A DNA stretch of 64,000 bases from Mycetohabitans rhizoxinica HKI 454 (GCF_000198775.1 NC_014718.1:405880-469879); one strand, 5' to 3'; positions 27,511-38,951 are shown, counted from the stretch's first letter. Program-made: numbers and translations. Notes: generated by a model from the letters alone, not told the origin.

Positions 27511-27623
27511 ACGCTGCATCCGTCGGTCTAATGCAATGTGGATGCGGCACGATAAGCCCTGCCGAGCACATCCAGCACCGCCGAGCGTCCGACTACCGCG
27601 ACCGCGACCGCGTCACGGCGAGA

Positions 27624-29069
27624 TCAAACCGCCGCCACGGACACCGCCTTGGTGACTAGATAAGCCTCCATCGCCTCCGGCCCACCCTCGGACCCATACC
27701 CCGAATCCTTGACGCCGCCAAACGGCATTTCAGGCCACGGCGTCGCAGGCTGATTAATCCAAAGCATGCCAACCTCGAGCTGATGAGACAGCAGGTGCAC
27801 ATTGCGCACGGAACGCGTAAACGCATAGCCGGCAAGACCATACGGCAACCGATTCGCCTCGGCGATCGCGTCCTCGAGCCGGTCGAAGCCGCGGACCGCG
27901 GCAACAGGCCCAAATGGTTCCTGGTTGAACACATCTGCGTCCCGGGGCACATTCGTCAATACCGTCGGCGCAAAGAAATTACCTGCGGAGCCGACCCGCT
28001 CGCCGCCGGTAGCCACCGTCGCGCCGGTGGCGCGCGCATTCTCGACGATCCGTGTCATTGCCGTAAGACGACGCGCGTTTGCCAGCGGACCGAGCGTGGT
28101 GCCTTGCGCAAGCCCGTCACCGAGTTTCAAACCCTGTGCGTGCTTGACCAGTGCCGCCTCGAATGCCTCGCGAATGCTGTTGTGTACCAGAAAACGCGTC
28201 GGCGAAATACACACCTGCCCCGCGTTTCGGAACTTTGCCCCACCGGCCGCCTTGATCGCCAGTGCGATGTCGGCGTCCTCGGCGACGATCACCGGCGCGT
28301 GGCCACCCAGCTCCATCGTCGCACGCTTCATATGCGCGCCGGCCAACGCCGCGAGCTGCTTGCCGACCGGCGTCGATCCGGTAAACGTCACCTTGCGGAT
28401 CACCGGGTGCGCAATGAGGTAGCTCGAGATTGCCGCGGGATCGCCAAACACGAGTCCAATGGTGCCGGCCGGCACGCCGGCGTCGACGAATGCCTGCAGC
28501 AGCCCCGCCGGCGACGCCGGCGTTTCCTCCGGTGCCTTCACAAGGAACGAGCATCCGCATGCGAGCGCCGCGCTGAGCTTGCGCACGACCTGGTTGACCG
28601 GAAAATTCCAAGGCGTAAAGGCAGCAACCGGCCCGATCGGCTCCTTCAGCACCGACTGCTGCACCGCAAGATTGCGCGACGGCACGATGCGGCCATATAC
28701 GCGCCGCCCTTCATCCGCGAACCATTCGATGATATCGGCTGCTGACAACACCTCGATGCGCGCTTCTGCAAACGGCTTGCCCTGCTCCTGTGTCATCAAC
28801 CGCGCGATCCCTTCGGCGCGCTCGCGCACCAGCGTCGCGGCCTTGCGCATCGTCGCCGCGCGCTCGTGAACTGGTACCTTGCGCCAGGTATCAAAGCCGC
28901 GCTGCGCGGCCGCCAACGCACGGTCCAAATCCGCGATGCCGGCGTGTGCGACACGGCCAATGACTTGGCCGGTCGCCGGATTGACCACGTCGAGCGTCTT
29001 GCCACTCGCCGCATCGCACCACTGGCCGTCAATGAGAAGTCGGGTATCCGTATAGCTCGACGTAACCAT
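27624..29069 (-). CDS. NAD(P)-dependent aldehyde dehydrogenase, succinate-semialdehyde type
   Basis: A 481-residue aldehyde dehydrogenase closest in pattern to succinate-semialdehyde dehydrogenases (GabD-like), which oxidise the semialdehyde made from GABA. Key elements: [20 protein letters not shown] (cofactor pocket), [11 protein letters not shown], the general base Glu in [10 protein letters not shown], the catalytic Cys in [10 protein letters not shown], and [16 protein letters not shown]-type C-terminal motif [18 protein letters not shown] is intact. It lies upstream of argG on the same strand order but 68 bases apart, so the two are probably separate. GABA transaminase is not nearby, so the substrate is inferred from motifs. 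Confidence 0.88.
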   Translation of the reverse strand: MVTSSYTDTRLLIDGQWCDAASGKTLDVVNPATGQVIGRVAHAGIADLDRALAAAQRGFDTWRKVPVHERAATMRKAATLVRERAEGIARLMTQEQGKPFAEARIEVLSAADIIEWFADEGRRVYGRIVPSRNLAVQQSVLKEPIGPVAAFTPWNFPVNQVVRKLSAALACGCSFLVKAPEETPASPAGLLQAFVDAGVPAGTIGLVFGDPAAISSYLIAHPVIRKVTFTGSTPVGKQLAALAGAHMKRATMELGGHAPVIVAEDADIALAIKAAGGAKFRNAGQVCISPTRFLVHNSIREAFEAALVKHAQGLKLGDGLAQGTTLGPLANARRLTAMTRIVENARATGATVATGGERVGSAGNFFAPTVLTNVPRDADVFNQEPFGPVAAVRGFDRLEDAIAEANRLPYGLAGYAFTRSVRNVHLLSHQLEVGMLWINQPATPWPEMPFGGVKDSGYGSEGGPEAMEAYLVTKAVSVAAV

Positions 29070-29137
29070 GCTGCCTCATCCCTGAAAATTAGAGTACGGT
29101 GCTGCTCGCCTTGCGATGGATGCGGCGCAGCGAGGCG

Positions 29138-31001
<1,864 letters not shown>

Positions 31002-31664
31002 ATGGACTTTGATCCTAACCTTGCATCTATCAACGCTCAAGTGGCTATGTGCGCAATGCAGAGCCAGCAAAACCAACATGCTACTGCAGCCGCACCGCCT
31101 GGCTCATTACGCCAGATGGCGCCCGAGAACACATGTACGTTGAAAGAGCCGATGATCTGTGCAACGGAAAATCAAGCCAAAGAACCAGTAAATGGCTCGA
31201 CAATAGTTCGTAAAAACCGTCCGACAACCTACCGAGATCTGCCGCTCGAAATCATCCAGCAGGTGGCCGACTGCCTACCCTTTGATCTTATCGGTGATCT
31301 ATCGACCGTGGACAGGCGCACATACCACGTGCTGCGAGAACGGCGGCTACGCTATCTTTGCTATGCACGCGCCCTGCACCTAAAAGAGAGTAATTTTGAT
31401 TTAGCATCAGCACTTCAATTATTAGCCGAGATTGAACGGATCCGCGCACACTCTGCGTTGCGCGCTGAGCCACTCAGAAGGCTGGCGTGGCTCATATTAG
31501 ACTTGCCCGGTGCGCAAAAGTCGACGGCATTCGCACTTATTTTTGAGGCTGCAGACCGCATGCATTGGATTATAATATTAATCGACAACCGTCACCAGTG
31601 CCGAGCAAAAATGCGATCATCGATTTCACTTGCTCTTATTATGATGGGCCAACTGCAATTATGA
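31002..31664 (+). CDS. F-box protein paralogue, C-terminally short
   Basis: This 220-residue protein starts MDFDPNLASINAQVAMCAMQ and shares the architecture of the F-box protein at 21.4 kb. The block RPTTYRDLPLEIIQQVADCL, then IGDLSTVDRRTYHVLRERRL, is conserved with the paralogue. The following first helical repeat also aligns (LQLLAEIERIRAHSALRAEP and LRRLAWLILDLPGAQKSTAF). It then ends about 150 residues earlier than the paralogue, after a non-matching tail, so it may be a truncated copy or a shorter family member. A/T content is higher than in the surrounding genes. No function beyond F-box-type binding can be stated. Confidence 0.75.
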   Translation: MDFDPNLASINAQVAMCAMQSQQNQHATAAAPPGSLRQMAPENTCTLKEPMICATENQAKEPVNGSTIVRKNRPTTYRDLPLEIIQQVADCLPFDLIGDLSTVDRRTYHVLRERRLRYLCYARALHLKESNFDLASALQLLAEIERIRAHSALRAEPLRRLAWLILDLPGAQKSTAFALIFEAADRMHWIIILIDNRHQCRAKMRSSISLALIMMGQLQL

Positions 31665-31721
31665 GCCAGCTGCGGTTAAGCGATCCTTTGCAGCTCATGC
31701 ACCGCTTAATCAGCCCACAAT

Positions 31722-33587
31722 TCAAGCGTTAGCGCTGTTATGCGCACCGACATCATTATCCAATACATCCATTAAATTTTTGTCACCCCTAATTCTCTCA
31801 ACAAATTCTTTTATAACACTTCTAAATCTCCAATCGACCTCCTCATCGACAACATATTGATCCATCAGCGCATCAACTTGCCCTCTGCTGTGGATACCGG
31901 TTAAGACATCCGCCAAGCAAATATATAACCCTTTTCCACTTAGCCAACGAGAAAAAATTTTTAACGACTTAATCTTGTCTTCGTTATACCCAAGGCCAAT
32001 TCCATTAGCCTTACAATAATTATAAATATTATCAGAAGTTTTTTTGTCTTTTTCAGATAAAAATCTATCGTAGTTCTTCGCTATTGAAGACCTCTTTTTT
32101 CCACGCAAAATATCAATTGACGGCTTAAAGTCCTTTTTATAAGTCGGCTTCATACTTCCATCAGCCTTAAAAAGCGTTTCCAGTGCATCGGTAAATTCTC
32201 TATCAATTTCTGATTTTATAATACTTAACGACTCATCAACTCCAAATTCTTTCTCAATAAAAAATTTTATTCTCAACAACGTATCGCAATGTCTTGAGTT
32301 CCTCAACGCATGAAGAATATCAGCATCTTTTTCTTTGGGCTGCGACATTTTCAAGCGGAGACTAACTATATTGCGCGCGTCACTAGCCAAGTCAGACGCC
32401 GCAGAATTTTCCACAAAAAGACTATCATAACCCGTTATTTGCGACAACTGCCTTCCCTTCTCCCATTCAAGCAAATATTTAAGTTTATTAACAGCCCTAT
32501 CAATTTTAGACCTATAACCACTGCTCAGCTTAAAACTATCATCATTTTTAAATAGCGAAAATACATTAGTTGGATTATAAATATTTGAAGGATCCGTAAC
32601 CGGTTGACTTCTCAAATAAGCAACAAGACTGCCTTCATGCTTTACATTTAGCCATCCAGCAAAGTAAATCAAAATGCGGACTAAATTTCCTTCTTCGGAT
32701 TTTTTATACCTAAATTTTGGACAAGCCTCCCCTAAAGCGGCAAAGCGTCTATCTATATTGAATAAAAGTTGCTTATCTTCTTGTGACAAAATAAAATTTG
32801 GGCGAATGCTAGCACCAGCAGGTGCGCTTGAGTTGAGCGCAGCAAGGTATGGCTGGATTGTCGTGCCACTAGCATCTACGCTGGTTCCGGCATGCTGCTC
32901 TGTTAACAGTTGCTGCTGAGTAGACGCTGAAGGCGATCGAAGACGCCGGAACACATTGCTAAGCCATGGAACATTGACGGGTGGACGCGGTAAAGACCGC
33001 TCTTCAACCATATCCGGTTCATCACGTCGTGTTGGCCTCGTTTGGCTTCGAATGGGTGAGCCGCTGCGAGTTCGCCCCCGTGTCCATACATTCGTATCAT
33101 CCAAACGGGTATGGTTTTCAGAAGCGAACGGACGCCGAATGTCATCATCCAACGCATCATCCAATTCCGCAAAGTCGACCGGCTTAATTACAGAGAACTG
33201 CTGGCCCCCATCTTGCCGAAGCTGGCTACTATTTGCCAGGGTCATCCTTGCCGGGTCCGATGACCACGTCATCATTGCCTCTTGAGGAGCCCGACGTGAC
33301 GAACGGACGCGTGGCTGTACTTGACGCGATGTGGCGTCGGCGCCTGTTTGCGCTACATCGTCCGGTTGTTGAAAGTTTCTAGTACTGGAGGAATTTGCTA
33401 GGGTCCTTATTGACGGGTCCGACGACCAGGTCATGATCGCCCCCTGAAGGGCCCGAGATGACGAATGGACGCGTGGCTGTACTTGACGCGATGTGGCGTC
33501 GACGCCTGTTTGCGTTACACCGTCCGGTTGTTGAAAATTCGCAGCGGGGGAAGAATGAGCGTGAGAAAAAACGTTGAAGGGATTCAT
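31722..33587 (-). CDS. Large A/T-rich protein with N-terminal repeats, candidate type III effector
   Basis: I do not recognise a named family. The protein (about 621 residues) is encoded by DNA far richer in A/T than its neighbours, a sign of transfer. The N-terminus is Ser/Asn/Gln/Thr-rich and holds two 54-residue tandem repeats; a disordered Arg/Ser/Pro region runs to about residue 230. The C-terminal 380 residues are charged and helical, with at least two related helix units (LVRILIYFAGWLNVKHEGSL and LKIFSRWLSGKGLYICLADV) that recall small helical bundles of recombinase core-binding type. No signal peptide or membrane segment. A TTG at 33651-33653 could start a 643-residue form, but the promoter-like element at 33640-33701 would place transcription downstream of that TTG, so I prefer the ATG at 33585-33587. 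It is next to the F-box paralogue. Confidence 0.75.
   Translation of the reverse strand: MNPFNVFSHAHSSPAANFQQPDGVTQTGVDATSRQVQPRVHSSSRALQGAIMTWSSDPSIRTLANSSSTRNFQQPDDVAQTGADATSRQVQPRVRSSRRAPQEAMMTWSSDPARMTLANSSQLRQDGGQQFSVIKPVDFAELDDALDDDIRRPFASENHTRLDDTNVWTRGRTRSGSPIRSQTRPTRRDEPDMVEERSLPRPPVNVPWLSNVFRRLRSPSASTQQQLLTEQHAGTSVDASGTTIQPYLAALNSSAPAGASIRPNFILSQEDKQLLFNIDRRFAALGEACPKFRYKKSEEGNLVRILIYFAGWLNVKHEGSLVAYLRSQPVTDPSNIYNPTNVFSLFKNDDSFKLSSGYRSKIDRAVNKLKYLLEWEKGRQLSQITGYDSLFVENSAASDLASDARNIVSLRLKMSQPKEKDADILHALRNSRHCDTLLRIKFFIEKEFGVDESLSIIKSEIDREFTDALETLFKADGSMKPTYKKDFKPSIDILRGKKRSSIAKNYDRFLSEKDKKTSDNIYNYCKANGIGLGYNEDKIKSLKIFSRWLSGKGLYICLADVLTGIHSRGQVDALMDQYVVDEEVDWRFRSVIKEFVERIRGDKNLMDVLDNDVGAHNSANA
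33216..33539 (-). repeat. Two tandem 162-bp (54-residue) repeats
   Basis: Unit 1 (33378-33539) and unit 2 (33216-33377) encode near-identical peptides starting NFQQPD, with DATSRQVQPRV in the middle and MTWSSDP then TLANSS near the end. The duplication lies in the disordered N-terminal part of the candidate effector, where type III secretion and chaperone signals usually reside. Confidence 0.85.
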
Positions 33588-33639
33588 TAAAAAGCAAACA
33601 GCGTTGCGGCTGCTTTCTCCAGTGGACAAACCAGAGCAT

Positions 33640-33701
33640 ATTTTGCTAAACAACGCCCTTACGAGTACGTGTTACTACGAAACGGGCTCATGGCTAACGC
33701 A
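33640..33701 (-). promoter_or_regulatory. Near-perfect PIP box and -10 element
   Basis: On the minus strand TGCGT (33701-33697) and TTCGT (33681-33677) are separated by 15 bases, and CAAAAT (33645-33640) follows after 31 bases. This fits TTCGB-N15-TTCGB-N30/32-YANNNT with a single mismatch (G for T in the first half). It points at the candidate effector gene. Confidence 0.5.
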
Positions 33702-33747
33702 CTATCTACTGTCGCCGCCCTTAACAAAATAATTTAGTCATGTAAAT

Positions 33748-33785
33748 CATATAGGCATTTATATAATAATATGGATGCCTATATG
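33748..33785. repeat. Perfect 11-bp inverted repeat
   Basis: CATATAGGCAT at 33748-33758 and ATGCCTATATG at 33775-33785 are exact inverted copies with a 16-base A/T-rich spacer. It lies in the A/T-rich gap between the candidate effector and proQ. It could be a regulator site, a small insertion end, or a transcript hairpin. Confidence 0.6.
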
Positions 33786-33988
33786 ATGACAGCAAGCTTA
33801 CGCATACCTTGCATGTTTACCTTTATAAGCTAAACATGCTGACTATGCCGTTACGTATCACGATGCAGGTGTGTTCGGACACGGCAGCTAAACAACAAGA
33901 CTGCGTGATATGGTCAGCGCCAAACGCTCGTGCACGTCATGATGCGCATCGCTGCTGCACTGGCGCAGCAGCTAGAATCTCCCCGGCC

Positions 33989-34723
33989 TCACTCCAAATT
34001 TGTCTTCGGGTCCTGGGCCGTTCGATGCGCTTGGGCCGACTGAGGGTCCCGGCATTCCATCTGCTGCGCGTCCACCGATGCGTGTGCCGATGGCTGCTGC
34101 GCCGGCTGCGGCGACGTCTTTGCTATCCGCGCTTCGTTTGACAAGCATGCCGTGCCGGTCTTCGCCTCGGCGCGTTGCCGTTTGACACCGCCATGCGGAT
34201 GCGAGCGCCGCGACGCCAGCCAGCGTGCGCGCGCTGCCTGCGGCGCCGAAACCTCACCCACAGGATTGCCTTGCAAATCGACACGCGCAGCATGTTCGAC
34301 AAGGCAATTCCAGTAACGACTACCCTGACACCACGTCGCGATCGCATCCTTGATCTGCGCTTCGGTCAGTCCAAGCTTCTTCGCGTGCTGCATCGCATCG
34401 ATATGAATACCGAGTTTGAGCGGCAGCTTCGGTTCGGGTTTTTTAGGAAAAGACTTTGGAAAATGCTTCTGCAAGCGCCAGATCGCTTCCACTACCGGAT
34501 CGACCGGTTTGTGGCTCTGCGCAACGGGCCGCTGCTGGCCGCCCTGCCCGGTTCGTGCCCGCTTTGCATGATAAGCCGCAGAGTGTTGCTTGCCCTGCTG
34601 CTTGCCTTGTTCGGCATGCTGCGGCTCGCCTTGTTCCGTACGCTGCTTCACCTGCTCAGCCCGTTGCTGTCTAGCCTGTGCAGCGAGTTGCTGCTTCAGC
34701 GCGGCAAGTTGCTCAAAACCCAT
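33989..34723 (-). CDS. proQ: ProQ/FinO-family RNA-binding protein
   Basis: A ProQ-type RNA chaperone that binds structured small RNAs and mRNA 3' ends. The FinO domain spans about residues 70-170: AIWRLQKHFPKSFPKKPEPK, then LPLKLGIHIDAMQHAKKLGL and AIATWCQGSRYWNCLVEHAA with RVDLQGNPVGEVS. An N-terminal Gln/Arg/Glu-rich helix of 60 residues and a basic, Ala/Gln-rich C-terminal tail flank it, common in beta-proteobacterial ProQ. The start ATG at 34721-34723 is followed by MGFEQLAALKQQLAAQ. It stands alone. Confidence 0.92.
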   Translation of the reverse strand: MGFEQLAALKQQLAAQARQQRAEQVKQRTEQGEPQHAEQGKQQGKQHSAAYHAKRARTGQGGQQRPVAQSHKPVDPVVEAIWRLQKHFPKSFPKKPEPKLPLKLGIHIDAMQHAKKLGLTEAQIKDAIATWCQGSRYWNCLVEHAARVDLQGNPVGEVSAPQAARARWLASRRSHPHGGVKRQRAEAKTGTACLSNEARIAKTSPQPAQQPSAHASVDAQQMECRDPQSAQAHRTAQDPKTNLE

Positions 34724-34793
34724 GTTGCTTGTTATTTAAAAGGAGTCTGCCCATTGTAGCAGTTCGTCCTTGGGCGCAAGAGACTGTCGTCGG

Positions 34794-34928
34794 TCACGAA
34801 GCCGCATGCGGCGGCTGCAGCGTACCCGAATTGGCGCTCAATAAGTCCTCGCTGCGCTCAATCACATAACGCTCCAGCATCGAGACCACCGCGTCGTCGC
34901 GCAGTTCATTCCATGGTATTTGCCGCAA
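34794..34928 (-). CDS. Short YheU-like protein, possibly truncated
   Basis: A minus-strand frame reads RQIPWNELRDDAVVSMLERY, VIERSEDLLSA and stops 16 residues later. The first 28 residues resemble the start of the small YheU family (IPWQELSPETLxxLIESFVLREGTD-like), but the second half of that 70-residue family is absent. No ribosome binding site is evident; a TTG at 34926-34928 is the closest start. It lies directly upstream of proQ on the same strand. It is either a truncated gene or a chance match. Confidence 0.3.
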   Translation of the reverse strand: MRQIPWNELRDDAVVSMLERYVIERSEDLLSANSGTLQPPHAAS

Positions 34929-35080
34929 GCGGCACGATGCGCAGCGGCGCGCGTGGCTGCGCGTTATCGAGCACGCGACCGCAGTAGTAGGCCTAGGCGC
35001 CGGCGCATGCTTCGCCGCGTGGCTCGAACACCGCAAACAAGAAAACCACGGCCAACCCTGCAGCCACGGTGCATGATGGG

Positions 35081-36541
35081 TCAGCCGAGGTCAACCGGTA
35101 TAAAGATTTGTGCGTTGTCGCGCTGCACCAGCAACGCAACACTGCTACCGGCCCGCGAGAGGCTTGATGCAAGTTGGGCGGGCGTCGTGACCGGCTGGCC
35201 GTTCACCGCCAGGATGACATCGCCAGGCTGCACGCCGGCAGCCGCTGCCGGGCCTGCAACATCCTGCACCAGCAGGCCTTGGGCCTGCACTGCGCGTCGC
35301 TCCTGCGGCGTCAATACGCGCACCGCGACACCGAGCCGGCCCTGCGTCGCGCCTTGCGCATCGTTGGACTCGAGCTTACCGTTTGTGAACGCGCCCAGTG
35401 TCACATTCACGTCCTTTGTGCTCCTGTCACGCCACACCTGCAGTTTTGCAGTCGTGCCCGGTTGCATCGCGGCGATCTGCGCGGGCAGTTCCGACGAGCT
35501 TAGCACCGGCGCGCCATTGACCTGTAATATCACGTCGCCTGCCTTCAGCCCAGCCTTTGCGGCCGGCCCACCGGGCTCGACCGAACTGATCAGCGCACCC
35601 TGCGGCTGCTTTAGGCCAAACGAGTTTGCCAGCGCCTGGTTCACGCCCTGCACCGACACGCCCAACCGCCCCCGACTGACGTGACCGGTCTTCACTAGCT
35701 GATCCTTCACACGGATCGCCTCATCAATCGGGATCGCGAATGACAGGCCCTGGAAACCACCGGTCTGAGAGTAAATCATCGAGTTGATCCCGATTACATC
35801 ACCCTGCAGATTGAACAACGGCCCACCTGAATTGCCAGGATTCACCGGCACATCGGTTTGGATAAACTGCGTATAGTTTTCGTCTGGCAGCGCACGCGAC
35901 TTCGCGCTGATGATGCCCGACGTCACAGTGTTGTCAAAACCATACGGCGAGCCGATCGCGACAACCCACTGACCGACCTTGCTTTGCTTGGGATCGCCGA
36001 TCTTCACCACCGGCAGGTTGCTCGCGTCAATCTTGAGCACCGCCACATCGGACTGCTTATCGCTGCCCACCACCTTCGCGCGGAACTCGCGCTTGTCGGT
36101 CAATCGCACGCTCACCACGTTCGCGCCGTCGATCACGTGCGCATTCGTCAGGATATATCCGTCCTTGCTGATGATGAAGCCCGAACCCAGACTGCTGCTC
36201 GGTACCTCCTGCTGCGGGCCGAAATTGCCGCCGAACCCGTAGAAGCGGCGGAAGAATTGGAAGAACGGATCACTCGGGTCGAGTGGCAACGGCAGGCCGC
36301 GCTGTGCGGCTTGTCGCACGATATGCTTCGCGCTGATGTTGACGACTGCCGGGCCGTACGTTTCAACCAACCCGGAGAAATCAGGTACGCCGGTCTTCGC
36401 GGCGGCCTCGGCCGGCATCATCGGAACGGCATGGGCCGACTGCACAGGCTCAATGTCCTTGTGTCCAGCGAAGTACCCGGCCGATAACGCGGCCGCCACC
36501 GCGACGGCAACGGCGCTACGCGACAGGATTTTGGTTTTCAT
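35081..36541 (-). CDS. Periplasmic serine protease DegP/HtrA family (Do-like)
   Basis: A 486-residue envelope protease/chaperone that degrades misfolded periplasmic proteins. The N-terminus MKTKILSRSAVAVAVAAALS is a signal peptide or anchor. The trypsin-like triad is visible: His in TNAHVID, Asp in SDVAVLKIDASN and Ser in NPGNSGGPLFN. Two PDZ domains follow (GRLGVSVQGVNQALANSFGL and GRLGVAVRVLTPQERRAVQA), with the GDVILxVNG motif in each. Size and two PDZ domains agree with the DegP/DegQ/MucD group. The ATG at 36539-36541 begins the signal peptide. No adjacent rseA/mucB-like genes are seen. Confidence 0.94.
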   Translation of the reverse strand: MKTKILSRSAVAVAVAAALSAGYFAGHKDIEPVQSAHAVPMMPAEAAAKTGVPDFSGLVETYGPAVVNISAKHIVRQAAQRGLPLPLDPSDPFFQFFRRFYGFGGNFGPQQEVPSSSLGSGFIISKDGYILTNAHVIDGANVVSVRLTDKREFRAKVVGSDKQSDVAVLKIDASNLPVVKIGDPKQSKVGQWVVAIGSPYGFDNTVTSGIISAKSRALPDENYTQFIQTDVPVNPGNSGGPLFNLQGDVIGINSMIYSQTGGFQGLSFAIPIDEAIRVKDQLVKTGHVSRGRLGVSVQGVNQALANSFGLKQPQGALISSVEPGGPAAKAGLKAGDVILQVNGAPVLSSSELPAQIAAMQPGTTAKLQVWRDRSTKDVNVTLGAFTNGKLESNDAQGATQGRLGVAVRVLTPQERRAVQAQGLLVQDVAGPAAAAGVQPGDVILAVNGQPVTTPAQLASSLSRAGSSVALLVQRDNAQIFIPVDLG

Positions 36542-36955
36542 CGATTGCGCTCCTCGTCGGCATGACTGCTACAATGCCTGCCAGAATAGGAGCGGTCGCT
36601 TAAATCTGTCTTAAAACCGAGATCGTCAGGGTCGCTACACAATGCCACGTATCCTGTCCGAAGGCGCCCGGGTGACATCGCCTTGTCTAATACGGAGATT
36701 CCATGTCATACAGGCTGCTCATCGTCGGACCCACGGAATAGCGAAGTTAGCGCGGCCTCGAGGCGGGGGATGCGCAGTGTACAAACGGATGATGCGTTTT
36801 TAAGACGACTTGAAAGCATGCAGGCTATTGGTCATAGTGCAGTCGCTCGCCCCCGTCCCTGGCCGTGTGCGCGTGCAGACGCGTGACGGCTGGCACCGGC
36901 TGGTCCCTGTTATGAGTGACAAGCGGTGCTGGCCGCGAACCAAGCGGCCACAGCG
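36542..36955. other. Intergenic region
   Basis: About 410 bases between the protease gene and the small gene at 37.0 kb. No gene seen; it contains the protease promoter. Confidence 0.3.
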
Positions 36956-37264
36956 CTACTTGCCAAGCCGCGCGCGCAACGCCCGCGCCGTTTCCAGCAA
37001 CCCCTCGTAGCCCGACCGCGCGTGATCCGGTAGGTCCGGATCACCGACCAGCGCCCCCAGTGTCTCGATCAAGCTGTACAGGATACCCTTGGCTGCGCCG
37101 GCTGCGATATGGCCTGACGAAAGCTGTGTGTCCACGTGGTTGAGCGCGGCATCCAGATGGTCGACATCCGGCCGCTCGCCACGCGCGCCCGGCGACGACG
37201 GTCGCCCACCGTGACTCGATTCTTCACCCATTCCGTTCCCCTGTTCAAGAATCCGATCATCCAT
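36956..37264 (-). CDS. Small conserved-looking hypothetical protein
   Basis: A 102-residue protein that I do not recognise. After a Gly/Ser/Pro-rich N-terminus it has a helical body: DVDHLDAALNHVDTQLSSGH, then AAGAAKGILYSLIETLGALV and ARSGYEGLLETARALRARLG. Codons use G/C at third positions like real genes here. The ATG at 37262-37264 gives MDDRILEQGNGMGEESS; the Met at residue 12 is an alternative start. It may be a small cytosolic protein; no domain or partner is visible. Confidence 0.6.
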   Translation of the reverse strand: MDDRILEQGNGMGEESSHGGRPSSPGARGERPDVDHLDAALNHVDTQLSSGHIAAGAAKGILYSLIETLGALVGDPDLPDHARSGYEGLLETARALRARLGK

Positions 37265-37530
37265 CCCGCTTATCTTCCGCTTTTGGGGAGACGTTGGCGC
37301 GACGTCGGAACTCCGGACTGATGCTTACGTCACCACCTTTATTTACATGATTATATTGGCTCAATACGCGGAATGCGGCAATGAGTCATCGTGTCAGGGT
37401 AGCAGTCATCATCGCCCCCTTAAAGATTCGTCAATATTACTTCTTTTTGCGCAGTGCAATATTGAGCGGAATGTCGCAGGCTGCGCGGCACCTTACGCAC
37501 ATGGTCGGTCCAGCTGCCTGCCACAGTGGG
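37265..37530. other. Intergenic region
   Basis: About 265 bases with no supported gene, between the small gene and the LysR gene's 3' end. Confidence 0.3.
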
Positions 37531-38442
37531 CTATCGAGCGACGTCCGACGCGGGCATGGCCCCCGAGCCCAGTGCCTCGGACAAAAAATCGATGAAAGTA
37601 CGCACTTTCGGCGTCATGTACTTGCGGCTCGTGTAGACGACGTACACGCGCGGCGAGAACAACACATAGTCTGGCAGCAGCTTGAGCAGTGCACCGTCGC
37701 GCACCTCAGTCGTGACAATCCACTCCGGCAGGTACGCCAAGCCCAGCCCCGCCTTAACACATTGCAGCGCCATCGACGTGTCGTTGGTCTTGAGCACCGC
37801 GCGGTTCCTGACTGTGAACCGCCCACGCGGCCCTGACAGCTCAACCCTGTCCAGATTTGTATAGTTTGGCAGCACAATCCGATGCGCCTCGATGTCGAGC
37901 GGCTCGCGCGGCATGCGATGCCGGGCCAGGTAATCGGGTGCGCCCACTAGCAGAAACGGCACTTCGCACAATGGCCGCACGATCAGCGACGGCGACGGCT
38001 CAGAGGTGGCGCGCAGCACCATATCATAGCCTTCTTGCGTCAGGTCGACAAAGCGATTTTCCAGCCGCAGGTCGATCAACACGTGGGGAAACCTGTGCTG
38101 GTAAGCCGCGACCAGATCCGCGAATCGCCGCGTCGCGAACCAGCCCGGCGCCGAGACTTTCAGCACACCCTGCGGCTGGCTGTTCTGTGCGCCGAGCGCC
38201 GCTTCAGCGGCCTGCAAAATGTCCAGTGCCTCGCAGCATTGTTCGTAATACACGCTGCCTGCCTCAGTCAGGCTCATCTGACGCGTGGTGCGGTTCAGCA
38301 ACCGGACATGGAGTTCACGCTCGAGGCTGGCGATATGCTTGCTCGTCATCGCAGTCGAGATATTTAAGCGCTCGGCCGCCTTCACGAAGCTGCCCGCTTC
38401 GGCGACTTCACGAAACACCCGAATGCTGGTGAATTTATCCAC
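37531..38442 (-). CDS. LysR-family transcriptional regulator
   Basis: A 303-residue LysR protein of the CrgA/DsdC-like 'FTSIRVFREVAEAGSFVKAA' type. The helix-turn-helix continues AERLNISTAMTSKHIASLER and the domain ends RLLNRTTRQMSLTEAG. The substrate-binding half starts GVLKVSAPGWFATRRFADLV and includes GLGLAYLPEWIV. I start at the GTG at 38440-38442, since an AGGAAGG site lies just upstream and family members begin at this point; the frame remains open to an ATG at 38499. The target is unknown. Confidence 0.88.
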   Translation of the reverse strand: MDKFTSIRVFREVAEAGSFVKAAERLNISTAMTSKHIASLERELHVRLLNRTTRQMSLTEAGSVYYEQCCEALDILQAAEAALGAQNSQPQGVLKVSAPGWFATRRFADLVAAYQHRFPHVLIDLRLENRFVDLTQEGYDMVLRATSEPSPSLIVRPLCEVPFLLVGAPDYLARHRMPREPLDIEAHRIVLPNYTNLDRVELSGPRGRFTVRNRAVLKTNDTSMALQCVKAGLGLAYLPEWIVTTEVRDGALLKLLPDYVLFSPRVYVVYTSRKYMTPKVRTFIDFLSEALGSGAMPASDVAR

Positions 38443-38951
38443 GCTGCCCTTCCTGTTGATAAGACCGACGCGCGGATGATAGCGGGTTCCGCGCGGCACC
38501 GTCGCCGGCTAGCCGAATGGGGCACCTGCCACGAGATCACCGGCGCCGGTGTGCAGGACGATTCCCCGGCTTTCACCGATGCCGCATCGAACAGTATGGA
38601 GCACGGTGCATTGAACGCACAGCTTACGGCTTACAGAGAAGGCTGATGATTGTTAATGTTCGATGACGATTGCGCTGACGCGCACGACAATCCGGCGGCC
38701 GCCAGCGCCCGACGCCTCGGGAAAGCTTTGATTATCGGGCTCAGGCAGCCATCTACTGGGCGACATGCAATGACGCTGCCAGGCGCGTCAGCCTCAGCGG
38801 CTCTGCCGCCCCTTCATGCCCGTTCGGCCCGCGACGATAGGGCAAGACACCTGCCAGCGCGTTCCAAATCCTGGCATACGCGTGAAGCGCACGGCATCAC
38901 GGACATGAGCGCTTATGAAACGAATGCTTGCGAACGCCGGAAGACATGCTG
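38443..38951. other. Intergenic region
   Basis: About 500 bases without a convincing gene. It contains the LysR promoter and abuts the transposase remnant. Confidence 0.3.

Noticed and set aside
27783-28745. 320-codon plus-strand frame over the aldehyde dehydrogenase
   Set aside because: Antisense shadow with Arg/His-rich composition and no motif.
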